DNA of 64,000 bases from Mesaphorura yosii (Eukaryota; Arthropoda; Collembola; Poduromorpha; Tullbergiidae): NCBI GenBank assembly GCA_009869945.1, contig WIXG01000033.1, positions 248,001 to 312,000 on the forward strand, in the 5' to 3' direction. The number at the start of each line of letters is the position of its first letter. Position 1 is the stretch's first letter. The translations under genes were made by a program, and so were the position numbers. Below the pieces are notes generated by a model that saw nothing but the letters and a program-made list of their open reading frames with translations, did not search any database and was not told the DNA's origin. Of the stretch, positions 11,484 to 22,886 are shown one piece after another.

Positions 11484-11978
11484 TTGAGCGAGGGCTGCGA
11501 GGGAACACATAAAGCCCAAAACATCAAAGCCACAAAGCCAGCGTTACGGTAGTCAGACTCAGAATGAGAGGCCGATGACTTTGACAAAATTATTTTATTA
11601 GCTCTAGAATTTGAAGTTTTCGAATAGCTGAACTTATCTTCTGTATTCTGACGAAAAGCCTGTAAAACACATTCACGCTCAACACTTTCTTAATTAATTG
11701 AAATTGAAGTTCACAGTACCACACTCCATTATATGATGAAGTTAACTTATCCTTTCGACGCTTTCGAGTCTCAACATAGAAAACTAAATGATTCTCAAAC
11801 CATTTTTTCTTTTATTCTGATTACTGATTATTGATTGATTGATTGTTTTATAGATTTTCATTAATTCTATCTAAGGAGAATAAGACAAACTAACGAAACC
11901 GCCTTTATCGCATTCGTTTCAGACTTTTGCTTAAAAAAGACTAGGTATTTTATCGGTAGCAAAGAACATTGTTCAGTG

Positions 11979-11984
11979 AATAAA
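11979..11984 (+). terminator. Possible poly(A) signal AATAAA of the coiled-coil gene
   Basis: This AATAAA lies about 500 bp after the coiled-coil gene's stop and before the MRPL12 start. The intervening sequence is AT-rich and shows no other gene. Confidence 0.4.
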
Positions 11985-12075
11985 TGATCATTATTTCTAA
12001 CTACACACAGAGTTTACAATTAATTTGGAAGAGTTAACCATTTACCATGATGGGATAATGGCTATGGCTGTAGTG

Positions 12076-12204
12076 CTATCGCGACGACATCGACCAATCG
12101 AAGCCTACATCTTTGTCTCGCTTGTGTTTGCGGTATATCTCGCGATGCTTGTTTTCGTAAAATTCAGCGCAAATCAAACCGCATGAGTTGAGCTTCCGAT
12201 TCAT
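12076..12204 (-). CDS. Candidate 42-codon small ORF (overlaps a plus-strand 42-codon frame)
   Basis: The minus strand has an ATG-to-TAG frame of 42 residues with a strongly charged, protein-like centre (YENKHREIYRKHKRDKDVGF, then DWSMSSR). The plus strand has an overlapping frame of the same length, 12058-12186, which reads as a one-pass membrane peptide (VSLVFAVYLAMLVFV). A charged helix on one strand often mirrors a hydrophobic one on the other, so at most one is likely real. The interval sits in the presumed MRPL12 promoter. I do not recognise either product and chance is a real possibility. Confidence 0.2.
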   Translation of the reverse strand: MNRKLNSCGLICAEFYENKHREIYRKHKRDKDVGFDWSMSSR

Positions 12205-12321
12205 CGCTCGTGTTCACTCAACGGGTCATTAGTTAAACATAAAATTATCTATTACGAGAGCTATCACTAACTTGGAATTAGAAATTGTGATAAAGTGAGT
12301 CTGGTACTTCAATTGGTAAAA

Positions 12322-13506
12322 ATGAGTGTAACTGTGCGCTTGTTAAGGCGTTCATTAAACACTAGCCTACTGAAGAACAGAAGCAACTTACGATTCGTAT
12401 GGTCTGCTGATCAGAAAAGTAATGGGTCCAGTTGCTTCTCCACTTCTACCTCCCGAAGACAATCGAAGCCAGCTGCTTCTGCAGCAGAAACCCCAGCTTC
12501 TGCTTCAACTTCAGCTGCTACTCCGCCAAATGTTCTTCAAGTATCAACGCCTACAGGAGCAGAAAAGGTGTACGATCCGAAATTAGTCAAGATTGTGAAC
12601 GACATTGCGAAGCTAACACTGCTGGAAGTGTCGGAACTTAATGAATGCTTAAAGAAGACTCTGAACATACCTGATGCGCCGATGATGATGCCAGGAATGA
12701 TGGCCGGCAACTTTGGAGGACAAGGAGGAGCTCCACAGGTAAACAATAACTGTTTATAATCAATCGGTAATGACAGCAATTAGCAAGAGCGCTGGACAAA
12801 TCAAATTAACTGACTAACATTTACTCGAGAGAGAAAATTCTCGTCTGAAAGGAAACGAAACTATTGTCTTGTGCGAATATAGAAAACGATGAGAAATCGA
12901 GCAAAAGAAGGAAAATTCTAGAAATGAAATGAAGGAAAAATAAAAAACGAATGAAAACAAAATGCATCGCACCCATTCATTCGAACGAGGAGCGAATGAC
13001 CGATGGCATCATCGGAAAGGATTAGAGTTTATTGAACTTGAGCAAATGCAAGCTCGAAACAATAATCGGTCTAATGCAATGTTATGGCGACCCTGCCTTT
13101 GAGTCACTTTTCACAAGATGGATCAGTCTTCATACTCTGTCCTGCTTGGCTTCACGATTTCCTTTGTCTTGTCACAGGAAGAAGAGGAAGCCGCACCGGT
13201 GAAGGTTCAGACCAACTTCACTCTGAAACTAGTGAAGTTTGACGAGGCGAAGAAAGTGGCACTGATTAAGGAAGTCAAGGGACTTCTGGAGGGCATGAAT
13301 CTTGTCCAGGTGAGTTTCGCCAATACTCCCACTGTTTTAATGCCGGTTGTATAATTGAATGTTGACAATTGTTATCTGAATTGTCGCAGGCCAAGAAATT
13401 CGTTGAATCAGCACCCACGGTGGTGAAAGCAGATATTCCCAAGGAGGAAGCAGAAAAGTTGTCGGCTGCGCTCACTGCTGTTGGTGCGACATGCGAAATT
13501 AGTTAA
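12322..13506 (+). CDS. MRPL12: Mitochondrial ribosomal protein L12 (bL12m)
   Basis: bL12m forms the flexible stalk of the mitochondrial large ribosomal subunit and recruits the translation GTPases, including EF-Tu. Exons are 12322-12738, 13178-13309 and 13390-13506, all joined in phase 0 with GT-AG introns of 439 and 80 bp, for 221 residues. The start at 12322 ([19 protein letters not shown]) gives an Arg/Ser-rich mitochondrial leader, and residues 48-75 are an Ala/Ser/Pro linker. The N-terminal dimerisation domain is about 84-116 ([20 protein letters not shown]). A Met/Gly-rich hinge ([11 protein letters not shown]) and an acidic EEEE stretch follow. The globular C-terminal domain is about 152-221: [20 protein letters not shown], then AKKFVESAP, then the helix before CEIS. 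These match the L7/L12 fold throughout. The first intron is unusually long for this neighbourhood but shows no extra exon I can support. Confidence 0.95.
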
Positions 13507-13646
13507 ATCGCTCGTTTTCTGACTGTAGATAGCTAAAGAATGGATTGTATCTTGGATTCTTGACATTCTGTACTAATTTATTTATGGTTGATGCGAACTA
13601 CGCCACTTCCGGCGATCCGGCCAAGACGAACTTCTCGTTGAATGCT

Positions 13647-13652
13647 AATAAA
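13647..13652 (+). terminator. Poly(A) signal AATAAA of MRPL12
   Basis: AATAAA lies 141 nt past the MRPL12 stop codon and is followed about 20-30 nt later by GT-rich sequence (GCGTTTGTC), as expected of a cleavage region. Confidence 0.65.
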
Positions 13653-13693
13653 GAGTTTCTACACAAGATCCAGCGTTTGTCACCACAAATATA

Positions 13694-13699
13694 TTTATT
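13694..13699 (-). terminator. Possible distal poly(A) signal for dimm, facing MRPL12
   Basis: TTTATT on the plus strand gives AATAAA on the minus strand, 41 nt beyond the MRPL12 signal. If dimm used it, its 3' UTR would be about 4.2 kb. Other TTTATT sites lie closer to dimm (for example near 14,436), so this is only one candidate. Confidence 0.3.
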
Positions 13700-16600
13700 C
13701 CCCAACACACACATTTAACATTTTTCCACAAAATGGTAGTACATACAATACGATTATGATTACAGTAAGTTCTTGTCATAAATTTTAATTCTGTCTAACA
13801 TCAACAAAGTGAAATGTAACGTAACAAACTAAAGTACAGCACAGTTATGGTTGTCTGTCAATAACGTTCGTGTTGAGGTTGACATTTGACAATTTGGTAA
13901 AAGTAAAATAACGTAATACGTAATTTAACGTAATGTAACGTAACAAAGAAAGCCTAAAATTCCAATAACAAAAGTTTTACCCATTCGGATGTGCGAGTTG
14001 CAAGCTTGCAAGTACAAATTGTCTGTCACGCTAAAATAGATTCACGATTCACGCTTTTAAAACACGTATAAATACAATCAATCAAACAAATTATTAATCA
14101 AAGCCATACAATTAGCATATTAGCACAATTTCAACGGCAACAATAAAAATTTCTAGCAGCAAGGTTCTTATCTACGTCGGTCGCATTCGAATCCTTCGTC
14201 AGTAACGTACGTCAGGTCACGTCACAGGTAATTGAAGGCCGTCTTCTGTTCAAGCCACAATGCAGTAGCAACCACTATCAGAATGATATGTATAATCTTC
14301 TAGAATATTTTCCCATAAAGTGTGTATTAGTGAAATCAAAACTCTCATGATGACAACAATGCATAGATCATGAATAAGCTTAATAAGCTAAAGGTTTATG
14401 AATGTGAATATGACTTGTTTCTATTTTTCTATTTTTATTATTACGTACAAGTTACCTTCCTATTGTTGTATTCTGCCATCGCATCTTTGCACCAGCCACA
14501 AATCTTGACAACCCGTACAATTTTCTTGCAGTATTTTCCCTTTTTGTGGTCAACATCACTTCATCTTAACTCTTAACGATTGTCGTTGCCGTTGCGTTTT
14601 CAAGGCATGATTGCATATCGCATGCTTACGATTACAGACTAATATAAAAAATAAATCTTATCTATTAAAATTTTTAAAACGCTATGCTATCGATATATGA
14701 TTTATGATATAGACTCTCGCTTCTCGCATACAAACGCATAGACGTTCAAATTATGTACAAACTTTAGTAGCAGAGAATAGCAATCTTAAGAAACTAAGTT
14801 CGTATTCGTACGTATGTAATGTGAAAGATAAGGTATTGGATATCGCGGATTGACAGGGCACAGGCACAGATTACAGAACATGGTTTCCAAGTTGTGCTAT
14901 TACTAAATGCAATTCGGCAAAACTGAAAGAACAGAGTGAGGCGGAAAACAGAAGATTAATTGCGTTAACTGGTTGAGAAACATGAACAAAAAGGGCAAAA
15001 ACGGAAGCTGTGGAAATTAGAAATTCTTAAAGCTGAACTACGATTACGGAACGGTAAATTCTGTAAAATGTAAACCCGCACTTGGCATTTAATTGTAGTA
15101 ATTGTAATTCGTATCATTACTTGCATTAGCATTGATTGCATTGAGAAGACTAGCCATGCGTCCTGAGACGCGAGACCAACGGGGCTTGGGAAGTTGCATA
15201 AATGGTATTCTATTCTGCGTTAACGTTTGTCACGTTCTGTTTCATTTTAATTAAAGAGAATCATTCTGAATGAAGGCTAAGACAATGACAGCGACGACCG
15301 AGCCGAGTCGAGTCTCCGTGATGAACAGAACTCATTCAAGCATAGTCAAGTCACATTGAGCAAATGTTGTGTGTTCGTGTTCAGGTGACTTCAGGTCTCA
15401 CGTCTGGTACTATTATTGTACACTGATTAAAATTGATGGAAGCAAATTAAGGTTTACCGTTTGCATTGGCAATGAGAACCATTTGTTGAGTTTGACAACA
15501 AAGCAATGGTTTAACAATGACGCAGTCATGATTAAATCAGAAACTGTAAAGGTTGAACTTTCTCTTGTCCTTCTGGCATTCTGGCTCATGTTGCCGCTAA
15601 AAATCTGCGCCTTCGAGGCATTGGATCTTTGAGATGCACTTTGGCAAGCCTTCGCGAACAAAAGCTGATTTTACATGCGAAAAGTATGAAAAGACCTTCT
15701 GAAATGTTTCCTCTGACTTTAAATTTAACGTTAAACGAATCTTTACGAGCTGATTTCGAACAAGAAATTACGCACAATGAGAAACTGAGACTACAAAAAG
15801 TGACGAGTACAAATTCGCATCGCAATTCGATGACGGGGATGTCAAAAGTAGGCCAAGAGAAGCAAGCAGATTGCGACTGCAGATTCAGGATTCAGAAGGA
15901 AAGAAGGAATGACTTGTGGAAATTCAACCAAGGCAAGGAGGTTGAGTTGAGATTAAGTTAGGTTCTTTTCTTTCTGCTAATAAAATACTCCTTAAAAATA
16001 TAATTACGGCTATAATGAATATCGAATACGTTTCTATCCTACAAAGATCATCGTTTTCACAAGCTATAATTCTCTCAATTACGCGACTACGACTATGAAT
16101 AACTCTAAACTGCTTCGAATGAATAATAATATGTACAGTGCTTCTACAAAAATAATCTTGCGTCTACCTCGTATTGAGCAGGCGAGATCTTTAAACATTA
16201 TACCACATCGCAATCGCTCATCATCATTGGGTTGGACTCAATCCGAAATTCATCGCTCAAGATCGCAGTTCACACTTGCCTTCGCCTTTGCCAACGTTCT
16301 CGTTACAAAAAGCACACTTATCGCTAAATCTCTGACGAGTACAAGTACGAGTACGTATCGCAAAGAGAATCGAATAAATAATTTACAATATTCAAGTGTC
16401 ATTTAAATGGGGAAGCCTTTTGCCTTTGCCAATGCCTTCGTTGTTGCTGACGCTGCCTTGCACATAGAAACGTGCCTCTCAAGTGTCCATTTTCCATGTG
16501 CTTACGCACGCGCAGACGCGCACGAAGCTAAATCGTAGTGACAGTGCTGCTGATTGGGTTGCGTACATTTGGCATATTTATGGCATTGAGATGTCTTCGC

Positions 16601-17886
16601 AATTTTTAATCAATCAAATCCTGCCTGCCCAAATCTCTCTGTCTCTGCATATTTCTGTTTAGCTTGGTGTTTGCAAACGTTCTCACTCTCAAGTTTTCAG
16701 ATACTTTTGTGTGATCTAATTTTCACGTTTTAGAAAATAAAACAAGATAACACGCGAGTCCGCGATGGCAGTACAGTTCAGCTGCAGTCAGGGAGTCAGG
16801 GTCTAGAGTTGATTATGTTATAAAGGATAAATGCTGAACCTCAACTTACACGTACATACGATGGTCGTTAATCTCAGGGATGCGTACATGGAAAATAAAA
16901 ATTACGACTGCCATGCTTGCCACTGTCAAGTGATGGAATTATGTCAGTAACACAAAGATTAGAATTGTACTTTTTAAATGAATCCAATGAATCGCAAACT
17001 CTTTAAAATACAAACGTCAACTGCACATTGCACGCGATGCCGGCCGGCAAGTAACCAGCACGAGCGGACAAGTGGCTGTTTTTACGGATGACACTGTGCA
17101 CAAACTAAACTCAGTAATTGTGCGATGACGATGTTACTACCGAGCAGCCGGCAGTTTCAGTTTCGTAATTGCGATTGCGACGAGGTACACAAATCCCGTG
17201 TTGACTTTGACAAAAACTCTTGCAGTTTGGTCTGGTTAACTGTTGATGGTTTAGTTATTGTTTTCTCATTTCCATTCTTATTCTTCCATACACGAGCTAT
17301 TTCGTAAGGCCACTCGAATTATTTTGTTTTTTGCTGGTTCACATGCACAGGTACGTGAAAAGTGTTCAAAATCGCAACGATGAGATTCAGCACACATTGC
17401 AGACAGAGATAAAGGCTAGTATTAAGCAATAAGATAGCCATGATGACGATAATTTAGAAACTCAGTTCGAAATGGGCCATCATGGAGTGGAAATTGATTA
17501 TAGTTCGTCTGCACATTCGTGCAGCACAGCGGTCTAGGTCATTTTAAATAGTCATTGTACGACAGTCACTTCACTCTCGTCTCGTGCGGCTGGGGCAGGC
17601 AGTAGCGGTGCATTCACTTTGCTTCCGAGCATGCTGGCTTGGCTTTCGTATTTTCGTATTCACAATTGTAATTGTTCGATTCAATTCGCGATACAATCTT
17701 TAGAGTTTGTTTAGATTCGCGTCACGGCGGTGACGGCGATGAGGATGATGGTCCTTTACGTTTACAGTGAAGCTCATATTCTTCGACGTCCTGCTTTGCG
17801 CTGTCGCGGTCGCAATTTATACGGTAGGGTCGACCTTAGCGTGCGGACTCGTATAAATTGGAGTGGCTCGATCACGAATATACGAA
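13700..17886. other. Non-coding region between MRPL12 and dimm (possible long dimm 3' UTR)
   Basis: I see no conserved protein in this 4.2 kb. Frames of 80-110 codons at 15.4-16.0 kb run on both strands and have no family features. The stretch is AT-rich up to about 16.4 kb, then takes on the more mixed, word-repetitive texture that continues to the right edge. Since dimm ends at 17,887 on the minus strand, part of this is its 3' UTR. Confidence 0.5.
13816..13946. repeat. Scattered TAACGTA-type short repeats
   Basis: Variants of TAACGTAA recur about six times in 130 bp (GTAACGTAACAA, ATAACGTAATACGTAA, TTTAACGTAATGTAACGTAA). This is an imperfect local repeat rather than a clean array. Confidence 0.5.
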
Positions 17887-20800
17887 TCACGACGTAGATG
17901 AAGCTGGGGATGAGATAAAAATGGAATTGTTGTTTGGCTCATCGTCCAAACCGTCCTCATTGTCCTCTTCATTGGCGGCGGCTAATACTTCCAGAAACCT
18001 AATTAATTCGAACAAAGCATGAATTTTGGAAACGCAAGCGAGAAAAACAGCATTGACATTACTTACTTGTACGGCTTTTCTTCTCCACGCATATCACAAA
18101 TCACATTCGTAAGTGCCATGATGTAATGCTTGGCAAGAGTTAATGTCTCAATCTTTGACAGCTTCCTCTGCATGGTCACATGTGGAATCACTTCTCGTAG
18201 TTGCTGCAAAATCAAAGACAAAAAGAAAATCAAGAATTAACAAACTTTCAACTTTCTGAAACCTGTTTTTCGTGGATGGCATGGTGGACTGCAGCGCGGT
18301 CCACAAATTCTTGTTTCGCTTTATTACGAGCCGAGTACATGTGCATGTACTAAAAATTCGGTTTGGGATGAATAATTGCATCGCATTGCCTTGGTTCAGA
18401 ACGCAATCATTTTAATTGTCACATCGTCTTCGTCTCAGTTTCAGGCATCGTGCAATTACGATGAATCTTCGTCCAATCAAAAACAAATAATTTAGTAAAG
18501 CGAAAAGCATGGTCCTGGCTTGGTGACAAATGCTCATTCCCGCATGAAAGTGGTTTGGGTTTTACAATAAATAACCGAGAAACAGGTTTTAAAATTCAAA
18601 AGACGCCACTGCCAATGGCCAACGGGCGCAGCAGGCAAGTCAAAGTGCTTTAAGTCTTGAATAATTTACCAGGAGAGACGAGAATTCATAATTTGCAAAT
18701 TTGTGTGCTAGAGCGAGAACCAATTAAAATGTTCGCTGAGAGTTGGGATTCAACATTCAACTTCAGGCTCTTTATCTTTTTATTGCCTGACTCGCCGTTC
18801 ACCATTCATTTACGATTTACGCCTGGGCAAACTAACTTCACACAACTTCAGGACGTACTCTTTGATCTCATTCAAAACAATCGGCCATTCGCCATTCAGG
18901 ATTCATTTTTTCTGCGTGATTGATTTTTTGTGCCAATGGATAAGGATCTTAAATTGTCCGTCCGTCGCGTCGTACACCTTTGACTTTCATTCTTCATGTG
19001 AGCTCGATACGCAGTTAGGCGGTCGCTCGGCCGGGTTGGGTAGTGTTTCGCGTCTGAAGTATTTGTTCTTTGCTGGCCTGGCTTACTCCTGTCCTGAATC
19101 CTAATGACTGACAATGTCTGCCTCCGCTTGCTAATTAACTCGTGCCTGCGTACTCTGATTGCTGATATCCGTCTCAATTTATTAATGGAGGCTGAAGTTG
19201 AGGAAGAACGTGCGCCTTTTATTGCCTTACATGCGCACTTATTTGTCTCGCTGTCGCTCTCTTACGATCCATTAAAGTAGTTGACCTCGATACAGTTTTT
19301 AAATCTGACGATTTCGACAGATTTGACACATGCAGACAGGCAAGCAATGGTGCAATTAAAGCTACATAAACAAAAATTTACTTCACACCACCTCTCATTG
19401 ACTGCACTGATTTTTAGGTGTAACGTAAGGCACGATTTTATGGCTACTCGTACCTTGAAGACCTGTCTCGAATAGTCTCTGTTATTTAAAATGTATGTTG
19501 TTATCTTAGATTAGAGAAACGCAACCTTATTTATAGCAATTAGAATTTAGATACTTGTAACTTGCTACTTGTCAATCCAGTTGGAATTTATCAATTTATA
19601 GTTGGTTTTTTCAGTAATTAAAGCCTGTCGGTATCAAATGTATTTCCTTGTTCTGTCGAGAGCCTTTATTGGGATCGACAAGAAATCCACAATCGTAATA
19701 AAAGTTTCATTCGAAAATTAATTTTGAATCTTAATCGAGCATAAATAACGAAGTCTTTCTTCACATTTCAATGAGCACATGGAATTCAGGCCGTCTCAGT
19801 CCGACAAGCGCGAGCCCCAGCTGAGTGTTAGATTGTTCGAGCATTTGATTTTTGGTACTTGTTCTTGCTTGATCATTTTGGACCCGGCCTGGCGGTGTGA
19901 CTTGATGCGTGAAAATCTGCGCTAATGAGTTTTCGACCATTGCATTGTCTGAAGATTTTTATTATCGCCGTTAAAATGGGTTATGGTCAAGACAGCCTAA
20001 CCGACAACGCGGCCACCGCCACGGCTCTTCCCTTTTCGCAATATAAATATGGACGCATTTTTCGCCTGGGTGGTTTGGAAATCAGTTTTAAAAACCACGC
20101 CGATAAATGACTTGTCTGTGACTGCGTGATCGGGTAATAGCATAATTGCTTGTAAAGTTGCTACAGCCTACAGCTTGCAATTACAATGTCTGTGTTGCTC
20201 ATTAAATTATGCAATGAACTCTGCCCGTATCATATCAAAGAGAAACCATTAAGAGTTTTATGATAAATCATAAAATGGAACTGGTCGGACAACGCAACGT
20301 AAAGGAAGGGAAGGCAGGCAAGTTCCTTTCTAATTAGTGCCAGTGCCTATTTTTAATTCCTTACATTTCACGTACAAGTACAAGAATTTTTATCTCTGCT
20401 GTTGTGGTCATTCATGATTTCACGAACACATCATTAGCCCCAGCTGGGCTCTTGTCAGTGATAAGAAATGTCCCGTTCTGAGAATTCTTGGAAAGCAATT
20501 ACAGCTGAGAGAGTGATTAGTGATTATGGTTGGCCATGCCGTGCCATGTGGTCTCTTTGGATTTGGATCTAGTCTACGCCTAATGAGTTCGAGGACCAAG
20601 GAAGTAACTTTTGCAGCAATTGTCTGATAAGCCCATACCTGAAATGCATCGTTGAGACTGTGCATCCGCTGTCTTTCCCTCTCGTTTGATTCAAGTCTTC
20701 TAAGATTTCTCTCCCGCGATGTGGCGCACGCCTTGCGCTTCCTCCCCGAGCCATCAGCTTGTGAACTAGAGTTTGAGGAATTGTTCCCACTCTCAACTGA

Positions 20801-21289
20801 TTTCTCACTTCCACTGTTCTGTCCAGCGTCTTGATGCACTGATGAGAGTTGCTGTTGCTGTTGCATTTGCTGACGCTGCTGTTGACTCTTGCCGCCTCGG
20901 GCATTCTTGCCACCTCCACCGGTGAGGTCATTGTGAGCGCTCATCATTCGACTGTTACTAGTTTTATCACTTCGGTGATTTATCGAGGAAAGCGACGTAG
21001 ACGAGGACGATGAGGAGTTTCGGTAGGGAAGTATAGACGAGGATGTCGTCGAATTGGAGCTGGAGCCTAGATCGTTATCGTTATCAGAGTTACTGCTTTC
21101 GGCTTCGTACTCGTCAAGTTCAGCCACATCGGCACTCATTAATATATCCTCGTCGAATAAGTCTAAATCATCTGGATCTGGAAGCGGGGGTGTGGTCTCT
21201 CGAATAGCTTTCTTGCGACCTCTTCGACCACCGATTATTTCAGCAAAATCGTCCATCCGGCTATCTCCAGTCATTTTGGCCGATACCAT
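17887..21289 (-). CDS. dimm: Dimmed/Mist1-type bHLH transcription factor
   Basis: Dimm is a nuclear bHLH factor that in Drosophila promotes the neuroendocrine, high-secretion state; the vertebrate relative is Mist1/BHLHA15. Coding exons on the minus strand are 21289-20639, 18203-18067 and 17998-17887, with introns of 2,435 and 68 bp (phases 0 and 2) and 299 residues in total. The basic region and helix 1 lie at about 191-217 ([20 protein letters not shown]). The join adds QLREVIPHV, the loop, and helix 2 [20 protein letters not shown] to about residue 253. The N-terminal 190 residues are acidic, then Ser- and Gln-rich, with an AT-hook-like RRGRKK near residue 22. The tail after the bHLH is short and acidic, unlike the long Gln-rich tail of fly Dimm. 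I chose the ATG at 21289; MTGDSR at 21274 is an alternative. An acceptor (TTTCTATTGTGCAG) ends at 21293, so a non-coding 5' exon lies upstream. Confidence 0.93.
18204..20638 (-). other. Large dimm intron inside the bHLH coding region
   Basis: This 2.4 kb intron splits the bHLH between helix 1 and the rest. The donor is GTATGG after the Phe-Gln codons and the acceptor is TTTTGCAG. Open frames within it, including the read-through of the first exon, show no conserved domain. Confidence 0.85.
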
Positions 21290-22874
21290 GACCTGCACAA
21301 TAGAAACAAATACATTAGGTTAAATCATTAAATCACGCTTGAAGAAGCGAGGTTATCCTGCCTTATGTCTCATTGTTGTACGGGTTTATTGATTATTGCG
21401 TTTCTTCCCAAGGCAGCTAAACACTTTAAAGCGAAATCAAAGATTCGGACCATGCATGGTGGTGTCGAATTCTACTTTTTGACTAACAGTCCGTTGTATG
21501 ATTGAACTAAATTCAATTAAAATGCTACACAAATTGGCGCCAAAGGTTCAGGTGGAGATCATGGGCCTTAAAAATTGGTGACTCATATTATAGTCGGGGT
21601 AGACGAATTCCTTATCATTGGTTGAATCGGTTCCAGACCTCTTACGACTTACGTTAGTGGTAGACTCACACGGCATACTCGCAATGTCAAATTCCACAAC
21701 GCAATTTTGCATGATCTCACGGGCCATGTGTTAGGTAAATTCTATTCAAAATGTATTGAACATTGTGAACGTTGAAAGCGGTAATGCGGGCCTCGCAAAC
21801 ACGAAGCGCTGCAGTGGCTGCAGGAGCGTTTTAGGTGCTTTCAAAATTCATAGAAGTGGGTCAATGGCTTGTTTTTTTATCACGAACCACGATTCCTGAT
21901 GTGATTGAAGCAAAATAGTTTAGCAGGTCGGGCACAGAATTTGTGTCGGTGTCCAGAAAGTTGAATGCGCAGAAATGGTGTTTGGACTGTTGAAATTGCG
22001 GCGGCAGTTTTATTATATCTCCTTAATTATCGTATCATTGGTGCCGACGCCGATATGCAACTGAACCCTGCGACATCTGAGCAAGGCCACTGCTGGCAAA
22101 TTCTTACCAGAAGGTGAATAGGAGTTTTTAATTTTCAGGCGTATCCAGCATTGTTGCTTATGCTGTAAGACCTCAAATAATTTTACTATCTGATGAATTG
22201 CAATTGCAATTAATTACTCGAAGAACTAATCAGCTGGTTGCGAGATACAAACAAGTTTCAAAAATTGCAGTTTGCAGTTTGCACATACATATTTGTGACA
22301 GTGACAAGCAATATTCGACATTCATTCAGGAAACATGCGCCACTCATTAATTTCTTTCAGTTAACCAACCTCAAAAGAAAATGTCGTAAAAACTCTTCCA
22401 CTGACTTCGACTCTTTTTGGAGTGAGATTTTCCAAATGTCAAAAAGTGCATTTGTTCTTGACTGATGCAGTTGGTGTTGGCTTTTATTACTGGGCACATT
22501 CACAAGAGATTACATTCATTTCTGGTTTTACCTGATTTCCTAGACGCAATCACAACTTTACAACTTTCGTGCCTTAGCGAATTGGAATTGCATTCAACAC
22601 TTGGCGAATTTGGATCAAAAACATGAACTAAAAGACATGCAGTTCTTTTATAAGAGTGTGAATAATTTCAATTTAACTCTTTAAGAAGCGACACGCCAAA
22701 AGTGTCTGCTCTTGCACTGTGCAGTTTTATGCAAATGCAAATCATTGTCATCATTTAACCCAAGGGAAAGTTGGATTGAATAACAAAACGACTTTATATG
22801 CTTCGCTTATGCGGTCATTAAGTTTCTAATTAAAGTTCCTTTTTCTGTTTTATTGTATCAGCATCAACTCAACG

Positions 22875-22886
22875 CAGCAGCAGCAG
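22875..22886. repeat. (CAG)4 microsatellite
   Basis: Four perfect CAG units sit in non-coding DNA upstream of dimm. Confidence 0.8.

Noticed and set aside
15413..15961. Frames of about 80-110 codons on both strands downstream of dimm
   Set aside because: No recognisable motif or splice support; they lie where the dimm 3' UTR is expected.
19424..19445. TAAGGCACG resembling the miR-124 seed
   Set aside because: The match stops after nine bases, and no hairpin precursor is visible.
20420..20638. Continuation of the dimm first exon past residue 217 to a stop at 20420
   Set aside because: The continuation breaks the bHLH after helix 1, whereas splicing at 20639 to 18203 restores a complete helix-loop-helix.
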